DNA of 64,000 nucleotides from Lacihabitans soyangensis (lineage in GTDB: Bacteria; Bacteroidota; Bacteroidia; Cytophagales; Spirosomataceae): positions 124,001 to 188,000 of the forward strand of contig NZ_RJUF01000173.1 of assembly GCF_024343775.1 (NCBI RefSeq), read 5' to 3'. Every line of letters starts with the position of its first letter. Position 1 is the stretch's first letter. This document shows, in pieces, positions 34,953 through 43,933 of this stretch. Under the pieces are notes generated by a model. It was given only the letters and a program-made list of their open reading frames with translations. It made no database searches and was not told the DNA's origin. Both the position numbers and the translations under genes were made by a program.

Positions 34953-35279
34953 ATGAAAAACGAAGAATTATTGCACGTGGGTAGCCGAAAAAGTTTCGAT
35001 ACCCAAGAAATTGTCATGCTCGAAGCACAGGAAAATTATACCAAAATTCACTTGGTATCAGGAAAAATCTTCATGAGTTCGACTACACTCGGAAAGATTG
35101 AGTTGAGGCTGAAAGGCAATCCCTACTTTTTTAGAACACATCGGACCTTTTTAGTCAATCTCAACTATGTGACAGCTTACAAAGAAAAGTCCATAGAAGT
35201 TGAGAACAATCGAAATGTCACGCTTTCTAGAAGACGAAAAGAACGCTTTCAATCAATTTTCAAATCTTTAAACTCTTAA
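34953..35279 (+). CDS. Second solitary LytTR-domain regulator
   Basis: The protein has 108 residues and consists of one LytTR domain: EIVMLEAQENYTKIHL, TTLGKIELRL, FFRTHRTFLVNLNYV and NVTLSRRRKERF. It lacks a receiver domain. It is clearly related to the regulator at 22720-23049, sharing NYTxxHL, RTHxxFxVNLNxV, NNRxVxxSRRR and the overall length. It is embedded between a glycosidase gene and a fibre-protein gene with gaps of 3 and 13 bases, so it is made together with the proteins it may control. No copy of the 23.1 kb palindrome was seen near it. Confidence 0.9.
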   Translation: MKNEELLHVGSRKSFDTQEIVMLEAQENYTKIHLVSGKIFMSSTTLGKIELRLKGNPYFFRTHRTFLVNLNYVTAYKEKSIEVENNRNVTLSRRRKERFQSIFKSLNS

Positions 35280-35292
35280 ATCAACTAAAATC

Positions 35293-36642
35293 ATGAAAAA
35301 ACTAATTTTATTTTTTGCCATCGTTTTAAATGGCAAAGTATGCTTTGCACAAAGTAGCGTAATCAATCCAAATCAGGGAATCTCAGTCCCACAATTTACT
35401 ACTGCGTTTATTGACGGTATGACCAACCAACCCAAAGGAACTGTAGTTTTTGATTCCGACTTAAATGTCATGAAATACTATAATGGTACCAGCTGGCAAA
35501 CCATGAGTGCTGGAGGGGTAGGCTATGAATGGACAACTAACGGAATAGATATTCTGAATACCAATGCGGGTAATGTCGGTGTCGGAACAGGTACCCCAAA
35601 AGTAAAATTCGATGTTGTGAGTCCAAACATTACCAATGCGATATTTGGATCATCAAGTACAGGAATTTCCCTCCAACAAAACTGGCCAACGATTGGGTTT
35701 AATCAGTATAGGGATGAAACAAACGTACAACGATATATAGGATCGGGCTATGCCGCTGGCAATACAGTTGACCCCACAACAGGAACCATGCACTGGACCT
35801 CTATACCAAATGGAGATGCCGGAAATCCAACACCATTGGAAACAACAGTTATGTCTTTATCCGCCTTGGGGCGACTATCCATCAACGGACTTACTGCTCC
35901 CGCTAACGGTATAATAGTCGACGGCTCTACAAATATCTCGCCCATAGTGTCCAATAGTGCATCAGATGGGGCATTACGCATTTACTCGCCCATGACCGGA
36001 CAATCTTTTTCGGGAAGCCAATTTATGGATATTGATAAAGATGCTATACAGTCAAGAAAAGTTGGTGTCTTTCCAAATTTCACAAAAACGGAGCAAAATC
36101 TTAGGCTTAACCCTTATGGGGGGAATGTTGGTGTTGGTACAGCCGATAACACAATATCAGCAACCTTGTTAGTACATAAAAGCCCCAGCAGTAGCTTCGG
36201 TACAGCAGTTTTCAAAGGAACGACACATTACTCTCATTTCCATTTTGGCACAAACGAGGACACCTACATTAGGGGTGGAAAAAATGGTTCTAATGTCGTT
36301 CTTAGTGATGTAGAAGGCACAGGAAAAGTCGAAATCGGAGTTTATCCATCACTTTACAAATTGGAAGTCAATGGCACTGCCAGAGCTAAAGAAGTAATTG
36401 TGGAGACAGGCTGGGCAGATTATGTTTTTGATAAAGATTACCAGCTTAAATCTATAGATGACTTGGAAGCATTTGTAAAACAAAACAAACATTTACCAAA
36501 TATCCCGAAAGCGTCTGAAATAGAATCCAATGGCTTAAAAGTGGGCGAAACCAACAAAGCCATGATGGAAAAAATAGAGGAACTGGCCCTATATATTATT
36601 CAGTTGAAAAAAGAAATTGATGTTTTGAAAGCCAAAAACTAA
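35293..36642 (+). CDS. Secreted fibre-like protein with conserved N- and C-terminal modules
   Basis: The protein has 449 residues with a signal peptide (KVCFAQ). The N-terminal module (NQGISVPQFTTAF, GTVVFDSDLNVMKYYNGTSW) is shared with the GH5 protein and the 47546 protein. The middle (about 90-370) is beta-rich with TNAGNVGVGT and GGNVGVGTAD segments, as in tail-fibre-like secreted proteins. The C-terminus (KSIDDLEAFVKQNKHLPNIP, then KIEELALYIIQLKKEI) matches the C-terminus of the 12001-13653 protein. A surface fibre or adhesin role is inferred. It is co-transcribed with its neighbours. Confidence 0.82.
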   Translation: MKKLILFFAIVLNGKVCFAQSSVINPNQGISVPQFTTAFIDGMTNQPKGTVVFDSDLNVMKYYNGTSWQTMSAGGVGYEWTTNGIDILNTNAGNVGVGTGTPKVKFDVVSPNITNAIFGSSSTGISLQQNWPTIGFNQYRDETNVQRYIGSGYAAGNTVDPTTGTMHWTSIPNGDAGNPTPLETTVMSLSALGRLSINGLTAPANGIIVDGSTNISPIVSNSASDGALRIYSPMTGQSFSGSQFMDIDKDAIQSRKVGVFPNFTKTEQNLRLNPYGGNVGVGTADNTISATLLVHKSPSSSFGTAVFKGTTHYSHFHFGTNEDTYIRGGKNGSNVVLSDVEGTGKVEIGVYPSLYKLEVNGTARAKEVIVETGWADYVFDKDYQLKSIDDLEAFVKQNKHLPNIPKASEIESNGLKVGETNKAMMEKIEELALYIIQLKKEIDVLKAKN

Positions 36643-36650
36643 TCTTGAAC

Positions 36651-38471
36651 ATGAAAAATTTAACCATATTGTTTGTTTTGATTTGCATGAGCCAATCATT
36701 TGCTCAAAATGTCGGTAAATCAGAAACGGGTGTGTCTCCAGTGGTCGGCACTGTAACATTGAGAAATCTCCCAAGTACGGATTCAGTAAAAGAAAAAGAA
36801 TTCATAAAGCCCCCTAGGGTGAGGGTTTCAACGGATGTCAATAAATCAAATATCCCATTTAACAAACCCAGAAAGATTGTTGCCGAGCAAAATTACTTTC
36901 AACCAAACGTTGTCAAACCATTAAGTCAGACCAGTAATGGAAAAATATCTCAGTTTGAGGCACCTTGCCTAACCTATCAGGGTCTGAATGCCTTTATAAA
37001 CTCTGGAGGAGGATTTACCTTACCGCCAGATGTTGGCAGTGCGGTGGGGCATGATCATATTTTTGAAGTATTAAATGACCGAATGAGAATTCAAGACAAA
37101 GAAGGAAATATACTCTTTGAACAACTTCAGGAAGAAACACCAGCTAATGGAGGTTTTTGGTCCAGTATAGATAATACCGATTTGTTTGACCCAAAAATCA
37201 TTTACGATCCCTATAGAAATCGCTGGATTTATGTTATACTTACCGATGCTCAAACCGCAAATTCGGCCATCCTCATCGCTATTTCGCAAACACCTGACCC
37301 AACAGGTGGCTGGTGGTTTTGGAGAATAGATGGCGATGCAGACAATAATCAGTGGTTTGACTATCCAAGTATCGGGTTCAATAACAAATGGCTGACAATT
37401 ACAGGCAACATGTTTAGTGTACCCAATGCAGGTGGCAGCAACGAATCAAGGGTCTTTATCTTCGACCTTAACCAACTTTATAGTGGTTCCACCATAAGTT
37501 ATACTTCTTACAATGTAAGCGGATACTCTACTATTTGTCCAGCATTGACTTACGACCCCAATATGAACGATCATTGGCTGGTAACCAACGACGATGTCAA
37601 TGACAATGATTTACGTTTTTTTAAAATTTCGGGAAACACCGCTTCCCCAATTTTGACAGAAGAAAGTTGGGTGAGTATAGGTACAGCTTGGGGAAGGTCA
37701 GGGGGCAATTTGGCACCACAATTGGGCAGTTCTAATCGTATAAACTGTGGCGATCATGATGTACTATCAGTAATTTGGCGAAATGGAAGGCTATATTCAG
37801 CCCAAACAGTTTTTTTACCAGATGGTGCAAGTCCGAGCACTGCTACTGTCCAAATAGTTTCATCAAACCCATATAACGCCACCGCATATGAGGCAATAAG
37901 AGTCAGTTCTGATGCCAATACTATGTATGCCTTTCCTTGTTTGGCCGTAAATAATGCTGGAGATTTAATTATTAGCACATCCAAATTCACCACGAGCACA
38001 TACCCTTCTGCTTGTGTTTGGGTAAGAAGATCTGGAGACCCCACACTTTATGAAACCGTCTATAAATCAGGAGAAGATTGGTATCAAGCATTAGACTCCT
38101 CTAATCCGATGAGAAATCGATGGGGCGATTATACCTCGGCAATGGTGGACCCTTCCGACGACAATACAGTTTGGGTAACTTCTGAATACTCTCGGCCTCG
38201 GGCATCAGATGGGAGCAGTAGATGGGCCACTTGGTGGGGTAAAATATGTAATGGAAATTGCACCACAAACCTAAGCGTTACGGCTACTCAAACAAATGGT
38301 ACATATCGTAAATACGAGGCCTCACACACTGTGTTTACATCAAGTACAATACAATCTGGGGCAAATATAAAATATGACGGAGGTAATAGAGTAATCCTTC
38401 AGCCAGGTTTCAGGGCAAATCAGGGCTCAAAAGTTCGTGTTTTCAATGAAGGTTGTGCAGGTTCGCAGTAG
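36651..38471 (+). CDS. Secreted propeller-like protein with Cys-ending C-terminal stack domain
   Basis: The protein has 606 residues from the ATG at 36651 (a TTG six bases earlier is less likely). The signal peptide ends QSFAQ. Residues about 100-530 look like a propeller of sialidase-like type (DPYRNRWIYVILTD, WFDYPSIGFNNKWLTITG, TYDPNMNDHWLVTN, MRNRWGDYTSAMVDPSDDNT). No catalytic set was recognised. The last roughly 70 residues (CTTNLSVTATQ to RVFNEGCAGSQ) are the same kind of C-terminal stack ending in GC as in the 32400 protein. It is the last gene of the operon; a long hairpin follows at 38494-38525. Confidence 0.82.
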   Translation: MKNLTILFVLICMSQSFAQNVGKSETGVSPVVGTVTLRNLPSTDSVKEKEFIKPPRVRVSTDVNKSNIPFNKPRKIVAEQNYFQPNVVKPLSQTSNGKISQFEAPCLTYQGLNAFINSGGGFTLPPDVGSAVGHDHIFEVLNDRMRIQDKEGNILFEQLQEETPANGGFWSSIDNTDLFDPKIIYDPYRNRWIYVILTDAQTANSAILIAISQTPDPTGGWWFWRIDGDADNNQWFDYPSIGFNNKWLTITGNMFSVPNAGGSNESRVFIFDLNQLYSGSTISYTSYNVSGYSTICPALTYDPNMNDHWLVTNDDVNDNDLRFFKISGNTASPILTEESWVSIGTAWGRSGGNLAPQLGSSNRINCGDHDVLSVIWRNGRLYSAQTVFLPDGASPSTATVQIVSSNPYNATAYEAIRVSSDANTMYAFPCLAVNNAGDLIISTSKFTTSTYPSACVWVRRSGDPTLYETVYKSGEDWYQALDSSNPMRNRWGDYTSAMVDPSDDNTVWVTSEYSRPRASDGSSRWATWWGKICNGNCTTNLSVTATQTNGTYRKYEASHTVFTSSTIQSGANIKYDGGNRVILQPGFRANQGSKVRVFNEGCAGSQ

Positions 38472-38493
38472 AATTAAAATTTGCAAAAACTTT

Positions 38494-38525
38494 GGGCGAT
38501 CGATAGCAAAAACTATTGGTTGCCC
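38494..38525 (+). terminator. Long wobble-paired hairpin at the end of the secreted-protein operon
   Basis: GGGCGATCGATAG (38494-38506) pairs with CTATTGGTTGCCC (38513-38525) over 13 positions if G-U pairs are counted, with a 6-base loop. It lies 22 bases after the stop of the last operon gene. There is no T run, so it may be a processing or stability element rather than a classical terminator. The rest of the 38472-38803 gap has no gene. Confidence 0.45.
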
Positions 38526-38755
38526 ATTTACATAAAGGTTTGCTACAATATTACTCAATGTCCCTAATTTTATAATTAGCAACTCAAGCATTTATTTTAA
38601 AAAGTTTCCTTTAAAATATTAATAATGAGGTTCTAAATGCAAAACATTACATGGTTTGAACAAACAAAATAGAAAAGAATTTTATGGCTCTGATAAAAGC
38701 TAAAGGACCTAGCTAGCATGATATATTCCTGATTTTCACGATAACTTTAAAAACT

Positions 38756-38782
38756 AAAAAAGAGCCTTTCGGCTCTTTTTCA
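38756..38782 (-). terminator. Rho-independent terminator of the sugar-catabolism operon
   Basis: A-rich AAAAAGAGCC and GGCTCTTTTT form a 10-bp stem with the 4-base loop TTTC. It lies about 24 bases beyond the stop of the isomerase gene at 38804, and reads as stem plus T run on the minus strand. The symmetry also allows it to work from the plus side. Confidence 0.88.
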
Positions 38783-38803
38783 ATATTAAATCTTACCTGA
38801 GAA

Positions 38804-39856
38804 TTATATTCCTAAAACCTTTCTGTTCACAGCTTCGTCAGCTCCAGTGGCCGCGAAATCATCAAATGCACGGGTGGCTACTTCAATGATGTGACTCTCG
38901 ATAAATGGAGCCCCTTCAGCAGCACCTTGCTCAGATGATTTTATGCAACATTCCCATTCTAGAACCGCCCAACCGTCGTAATCGTATTGAGAAAGTTTTG
39001 AGAAAATGGTTCCGAAGTCTACCTGACCATCGCCTAATGAACGGAAACGTCCTGCTCTATCTGCCCAACCAGAATAACCCGAGTAAACGCCTTGACGACC
39101 AGTGGCATTGAATTCAGCATCTTTCACATGGAATGCCTTGATGCGGTCGTGGTATAAATCAATAAACTGAACATAATCAAGACATTGCAACACAAAATGA
39201 CTCGGGTCGTAATTGATATTAGCCCTTTTGTGTCCGCCCAGATAATCCACAAACATTTCGAAAGTAGAACCATCGAAAAGGTCCTCACCCGGGTGAAGTT
39301 CATAACAATAATCTACTCCGTTTTCGTCATAAATATCCAAAATCGGCTTCCATCTGTTAGCCAATTCTTTAAAAGTAGTTTCAATCAATCCAGAAGGTCT
39401 TTGTGGCCAAGGGTACAAAAATGGCCAAGCCAAAGCTCCAGAGAATCCAACGTGTGATTTTAAACCTAAATTTTTTGAGGCCACAGCAGCATATTTCAAT
39501 TGTTGCTCAGCCCAAGCTCTACGAGCTGGCTCATTGCCATGTACTTCTGCGGGTGCAAACGCATCATACATGGTGTTGTAAGCAGGATGAGAAGCTATCA
39601 ACTGACCTTGCAAATGTGTTGATAATTCGGTTATTTCCAAACCTTTATCAGCCAATTTGCCTTTCAACTCATCACAATACGTTTGCGATTCAGCCGCTTT
39701 TTTCAAATCTATCACTCTTGGATCCCAAGTTGGCAATTGTATGCCTTTATACTCTAAATCCGCCATATAATCCGCAATAGTATCAAGTGAATTAAATGGT
39801 GCTTCATCACCCATAAACTGAGCGAGAAATATACCAGGTCCTTTTATTGTTTTCAT
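38804..39856 (-). CDS. Sugar phosphate isomerase/epimerase (xylose isomerase-like TIM barrel)
   Basis: The protein has 350 residues in the AP-endonuclease-2/xylose isomerase-like barrel fold. Likely metal ligands are the Glu of YCYELHPGED, the Asp of NYDPSHFVLQ, the His of AFHVKDAEF and the Glu of AVLEWE. There is no signal peptide, so it is cytoplasmic. It is the last gene of a minus-strand group with two Gfo/Idh/MocA oxidoreductases, a combination typical of inositol, keto-sugar or aldonate pathways. A terminator follows. The substrate is unknown. Confidence 0.92.
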   Translation of the reverse strand: MKTIKGPGIFLAQFMGDEAPFNSLDTIADYMADLEYKGIQLPTWDPRVIDLKKAAESQTYCDELKGKLADKGLEITELSTHLQGQLIASHPAYNTMYDAFAPAEVHGNEPARRAWAEQQLKYAAVASKNLGLKSHVGFSGALAWPFLYPWPQRPSGLIETTFKELANRWKPILDIYDENGVDYCYELHPGEDLFDGSTFEMFVDYLGGHKRANINYDPSHFVLQCLDYVQFIDLYHDRIKAFHVKDAEFNATGRQGVYSGYSGWADRAGRFRSLGDGQVDFGTIFSKLSQYDYDGWAVLEWECCIKSSEQGAAEGAPFIESHIIEVATRAFDDFAATGADEAVNRKVLGI

Positions 39857-39865
39857 TATTTTTTT

Positions 39866-39949
39866 AGCTTTTGGCTTATAGCTGATAGCTTTTAGCCTAT
39901 TGTCAAAATTTCAAAAATCGTAAATCAAAAATCGAATCAATCGTAAATT
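39866..39949. repeat. Intergenic low-complexity repeats
   Basis: The 92-base gap between the isomerase and the oxidoreductase gene holds AGCTTTTGGCTTATAGCTG followed by ATAGCTTTTAGCC (39866-39898), then a run of AATCGTAAAT / AAAAATCG units (39911-39947). Such tracts are common between genes in this phylum. No gene or terminator is visible. Confidence 0.45.
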
Positions 39950-41094
39950 TAAACCGTAACCCACTGATCGCTTCTGCTACTTTCCAATATTCTTTCGCAT
40001 ATCAAAAGCTCTCTGTATCCATCAGCAAAGGTCGGGAATTTTGGACTTTCGGGTTGTTTTCCTTCGGCCACGGCTAGGTAAACTTCTTTAAACAGTTGTT
40101 TAGAAGTATCACCAAAACCTTCATTATGTCCACCAGGATAGGTAATCAACGAACGAACTTCCTCATGAACCAATGACGGATCTCTCATCAAAACAGAGTT
40201 AGCTCCATCTCTAGCACCAATCCATACTTCGTTTGGAGCTTCTGAGTTCCAAGCCAAGGTTTTTATAGAACCAGAAATCTCTACTTTCAATTGGTTTTTA
40301 CGTCCGGCCGAAACTTGTGAAACCGTGATTGAACCTCTGTTGCCATTGTCAAAACGTAAAAGCACATTGGCATGGTCTTCTGTATTGATAGGCACATCGG
40401 CATAATCTTCTGCTTGAAGCATTTTGCCAGAATAGGTCTCGATTGGTTTTAAAGGCTTCTTACGGTTTTTGTGAACAGTATTAAAATCAGCCATAACTTG
40501 AACGGTTTTCAGGCCTGTTACATATTCAATCAAATCCAATAGGTGCGAACCAATGTCTGCAATGGCCCTTGAATCTCCGGATTTGTCTGGCTCAAGTCTC
40601 CAGTTATAGTCAGTGGCGTAGAACAACCAATCTTGTAAGTATGAGCCAATAACAGAGTAAATTTCACCCAATTCACCTTTTTCTTTCATCATTTTCATCT
40701 GACGAACCAAAGGATAATATCTTAAGTTAAAGTGAACGGCATTTACTAAGCCCGATTTTGCTGCCAACTCTACCAATTCAGCAGCTTCTTCCAAGTTTGT
40801 AGCCAAAGGTTTCTCACAAACACAGTGTTTACCTGCCAAAAGCACAGCCTTCGACTGAGAATAGTGGAGGAAGTTTGGTGTACAGATATGTACGCACTGG
40901 ATATCTTCCATGGCCAACAATTGGTCGAAAGTACACGGTCTTTCAATGCCCAATTGAGCTGCTTTTGCTGTAGCCAATTCTATATTTACCTCGCAAAGTG
41001 CCACCACTTCGATGTTTGGCAAACGACGCAAGGCTTCGATGTGAGCTGGCCCAATAAAACCTGTACCTACAACCCCAACTTTGATTTTACTCAT
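39949..41094 (-). CDS. Gfo/Idh/MocA family oxidoreductase
   Basis: The protein has 381 residues from the ATG at 41094; an upstream in-frame TTG at 41121 would only add nine non-conserved residues. The Rossmann motif VGVVGTGFIGPAH is at the N-terminus, followed by the CEKPLATNLEEA motif that carries the catalytic lysine. GDSRAIADIGSHLLDL gives the Asp and His of the active site. It oxidises a sugar or inositol derivative with NAD(P). Its neighbours are another family member and an isomerase, suggesting successive steps of one pathway. Confidence 0.94.
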   Translation of the reverse strand: MSKIKVGVVGTGFIGPAHIEALRRLPNIEVVALCEVNIELATAKAAQLGIERPCTFDQLLAMEDIQCVHICTPNFLHYSQSKAVLLAGKHCVCEKPLATNLEEAAELVELAAKSGLVNAVHFNLRYYPLVRQMKMMKEKGELGEIYSVIGSYLQDWLFYATDYNWRLEPDKSGDSRAIADIGSHLLDLIEYVTGLKTVQVMADFNTVHKNRKKPLKPIETYSGKMLQAEDYADVPINTEDHANVLLRFDNGNRGSITVSQVSAGRKNQLKVEISGSIKTLAWNSEAPNEVWIGARDGANSVLMRDPSLVHEEVRSLITYPGGHNEGFGDTSKQLFKEVYLAVAEGKQPESPKFPTFADGYRELLICERILESSRSDQWVTV

Positions 41095-41124
41095 TTCTAA
41101 TTTATATTTTTTTGTCAACAATTA

Positions 41125-42333
41125 CTATATTTCAAATTTCGTCCATTTGTTTTCAGTTGCGTTAGACTTCACAACGGTATTTATAAATGCCATTCCACGT
41201 AAACCGTCATCTATACCCGGAAAATCGTGAATTTCTGGAATGTAAGCATCGGCATTATCTTGCGTTCCACCCAAATTCCCCACCGCCACTGCACGGTTTT
41301 CTGTTCCCCATCTGGCCCTAAGAGCAAATGCGAAATTTCTGTAAATATTGGCAAAAGTTTCTACATAACCTTCAGGGTGACCTGCGGGCTGACGTGTATG
41401 TGCCTGAGCGTGTTTCGAAAGATTTCCAACCCCAGTTCTGATGATTCTGGAACCGTTTTCTTGGTTGGTCAATTCCAAAGTATTAGGCTCCATTTGTCTC
41501 CATTTAAGGCCACCAAACTCACCATAAACCCTGATATTTAAATCGTTTTCTTCACCATTACAAATTTGGCTATTATGCAAAATTCCCTTAGCACCATTGT
41601 CAAAACGTAACAAAATATTGGCGTCATCGTCTAATTGACGACCTTCCACAAAAATCGTTAGATCTGCACAAAGCTCGGTAATTTTCAAACCTGTGATATA
41701 TTCCGCAAGGTTTTCGGCATGTGTACCAATATCACCTACTCCGCCCGCGGCTCCACAACGAGCTGGGTCTGTTCTCCAAGCCGCTTGTTTCTGGCCTGTT
41801 GCCTCAACCAGTTGAGATAACCAACCTTGCGGATATTCTACAATTACTTTCCTTACTTTACCGATAGCTCCTGACTTCACAATGGCTCTCGCCTCTTTTA
41901 CCATCGGATAACCGGTATAGTTGTGTGTAAGAGCAAAAAGCAATCCCGAATTTTCAACAATCGGCTTCAAAGCTTTTGCCTCTTCCATATTGAGAGTCAG
42001 GGGTTTATCCATCACCACATGAAAACCGTTTTCGATAGCAAATTTCGCAGCCTCAAAATGAACGTGATTCGGCGTAACGATAGACACGAAATCCATCCTC
42101 TCACCTTCTGGAAGGTTTTTCTCAGTCAATATCATTTCTTGGAAGGAACCATAAACCCTACTTGGATCGAGGTAAAGTGCTTCTCCTGTAGCTTTTGATT
42201 TTTCGGGGTTAGAACTAAACGCCCCACATACTAACTCTATTTCTCCATCTAATGCAGCCCCTCTTCTGTGAACCGCTCCTATGAATGCCTCAAGGCTGCC
42301 GCCTATCATACCCATTCTTATCTTCCTTGCCAT
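41125..42333 (-). CDS. Gfo/Idh/MocA family oxidoreductase
   Basis: The protein has 402 residues. The N-terminus MGMIGGSLEAFIGAVHR is a variant dinucleotide-binding loop, with GGS where GxG is usual. MDKPLTLNMEEA carries the catalytic Lys, and GGVGDIGTHAENL the Asp and His. It is the first gene of the minus-strand sugar group, about 30 bases before the second oxidoreductase. It is divergent from the MFS permease at 42699, so import and catabolism are probably controlled together from the shared 365-base region. Confidence 0.94.
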   Translation of the reverse strand: MARKIRMGMIGGSLEAFIGAVHRRGAALDGEIELVCGAFSSNPEKSKATGEALYLDPSRVYGSFQEMILTEKNLPEGERMDFVSIVTPNHVHFEAAKFAIENGFHVVMDKPLTLNMEEAKALKPIVENSGLLFALTHNYTGYPMVKEARAIVKSGAIGKVRKVIVEYPQGWLSQLVEATGQKQAAWRTDPARCGAAGGVGDIGTHAENLAEYITGLKITELCADLTIFVEGRQLDDDANILLRFDNGAKGILHNSQICNGEENDLNIRVYGEFGGLKWRQMEPNTLELTNQENGSRIIRTGVGNLSKHAQAHTRQPAGHPEGYVETFANIYRNFAFALRARWGTENRAVAVGNLGGTQDNADAYIPEIHDFPGIDDGLRGMAFINTVVKSNATENKWTKFEI

Positions 42334-42698
42334 TGCTTTTTTTTAGGTTGAAATTGCAATTTTAGGAAAAATAAAGCATTGGTAAAAGTATTAATTGATA
42401 AAATTCGTCTGGAAGTACCTTCAAAAAAACTCACCAGACTGTTTTAACCGCAATTATGAAAATCTCAAATTTTGAAACTTCCTATAGCAGGCACCAAATC
42501 AATAGTTTAAGGTCAAAAAGCCACCTAATACTTGGTAAAATAAAAACTATTCTTAGTATAGTGATATGAAATCTAAAATGATCCGCTAAAAAATTATTGG
42601 AAGTGTTTTTAATACAATTATTAATTTTTCCTTTACAGAAAAATAAAAAAAATGTAGATTTACGAAATTTAAAAATTTAACCCTTAAATATTAAAGAT
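42334..42698. promoter_or_regulatory. Divergent promoter region of the sugar module
   Basis: This A/T-rich 365-base gap separates the oxidoreductase operon from the MFS gene. On the minus strand TAAAATTGC, near 42350-42360, approximates a -7 box. On the plus strand TAGATTTAC at about 42655 approximates one for the permease. No exact TAnnTTTG match, clear operator or gene was seen. Confidence 0.35.
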
Positions 42699-43910
42699 AT
42701 GGTAAACGACAAGAGACTTTTTCTTGGTAGTTGTTTTGCTCTTATTACAACTGCATTTTCATTTAGTATCCGAGCAGGTATTCTTCCACAATTAGGTACA
42801 GAATTCAATCTTACCGCAGAACAACTTGGTTTTATAAATTCAATGTGGTTTGTTGGTTTTCCGGTTGCGATGATCATCGGTGGATTGGTTTATCATACGG
42901 TTGGACCAAAGAAAATCATGCTTATTGCTTTTGCTTGCCATGCGGCTGGTATTTTGTTGACAATTTATCCTCAAACTTTAGGTGGTTATACAGGTCTGTT
43001 AGTTTCGACATTCTTAATTGGTATCGGTAATGGATGTACAGAAGCAGCTTGTAACCCGATGATAGCAGATACTTATCAAGGTGCAAAAATGAGTAAAATG
43101 CTGAACCGTTTCCACATGTGGTTTCCAGGTGGAATTGTTATCGGTAGTTTAGTGTCTAAATTCATGACCGATGCTAATTTGGGCTGGCAAGCACAAATAT
43201 GGGTAATATTAATTCCTACTGTTATATATGCATATTTATTCTGGGGACAAGAGTTCCCTAAGCCAAAAGTAGAGGGTGTTACTTCTATTGGTGAAAACAT
43301 TAAAGCGATGTTCACTCCGCTATTCTTATTTATGTTTGCTTGTATGGCCATAACAGCCATCACAGAGTTTGGACCACAACAATGGACAGGTTTAATTATG
43401 AGCAAAAGTGGTGCAAGCCCGATGTTGATATTAGCTTTAGTAACCGGTCTCATGGCAGTTATTAGATTCTTTGCGGGCCCAATCGTCGAAAAATTCGATC
43501 AAACAGGCGTATTGTTAGGTTCTGCAGTATTTGCCGCCATCGGTATTTACCTTTTCAGCACCCAAACAGGTAGCATGGCATACGTTGCTGCGGTTTTCTT
43601 CGCTCTTGGGGTGGCTTTGTTTTGGCCAAACATGGTAGGTTTTATTGCCGAGAAAGTGCCATTGAGTGGAGCCTTGGGTATGTCAGTAATTGGTGGTATC
43701 GGAATGTTCTCAACAGCTATATTCCAGCCTATCATTGGAAAATGGATTGATTCTAACAACGCCACAAAAGCGGCAGAAGGTTTAACTGGTGATGCTCTTG
43801 AACTTGCAGCCGGTCAGGCTACCTTAGGAACAATGGTAACTTTCCCAGTCATATTGATTGTGGCTTTCGTTATTTTGTTCTTCTGGCAGAAAAAATCAAA
43901 TGCTGCATAA
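42699..43910 (+). CDS. MFS transporter, sugar permease-like
   Basis: The protein has 403 residues and about 12 hydrophobic segments (for example FLGSCFALITTAFSFSIRAG, FVGFPVAMIIGGLVYHTVG with a GPKK loop, and a final VTFPVILIVAFVILFFW). The two halves meet at a central loop near KPKVEGVTSIGENIKAM (about 185-205). It belongs to the major facilitator superfamily and sits in the inner membrane. The divergent oxidoreductase and isomerase genes suggest that it imports the sugar or polyol they process. A strong terminator follows directly. Confidence 0.92.
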   Translation: MVNDKRLFLGSCFALITTAFSFSIRAGILPQLGTEFNLTAEQLGFINSMWFVGFPVAMIIGGLVYHTVGPKKIMLIAFACHAAGILLTIYPQTLGGYTGLLVSTFLIGIGNGCTEAACNPMIADTYQGAKMSKMLNRFHMWFPGGIVIGSLVSKFMTDANLGWQAQIWVILIPTVIYAYLFWGQEFPKPKVEGVTSIGENIKAMFTPLFLFMFACMAITAITEFGPQQWTGLIMSKSGASPMLILALVTGLMAVIRFFAGPIVEKFDQTGVLLGSAVFAAIGIYLFSTQTGSMAYVAAVFFALGVALFWPNMVGFIAEKVPLSGALGMSVIGGIGMFSTAIFQPIIGKWIDSNNATKAAEGLTGDALELAAGQATLGTMVTFPVILIVAFVILFFWQKKSNAA

Positions 43911-43933
43911 TTTAGTATTTTAACTATATTTGT

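Noticed and set aside
41094-41121. TTG start for the Gfo/Idh/MocA gene at 41121
   Set aside because: The nine added residues are not part of the family's N-terminus; the ATG at 41094 directly precedes the Rossmann motif.
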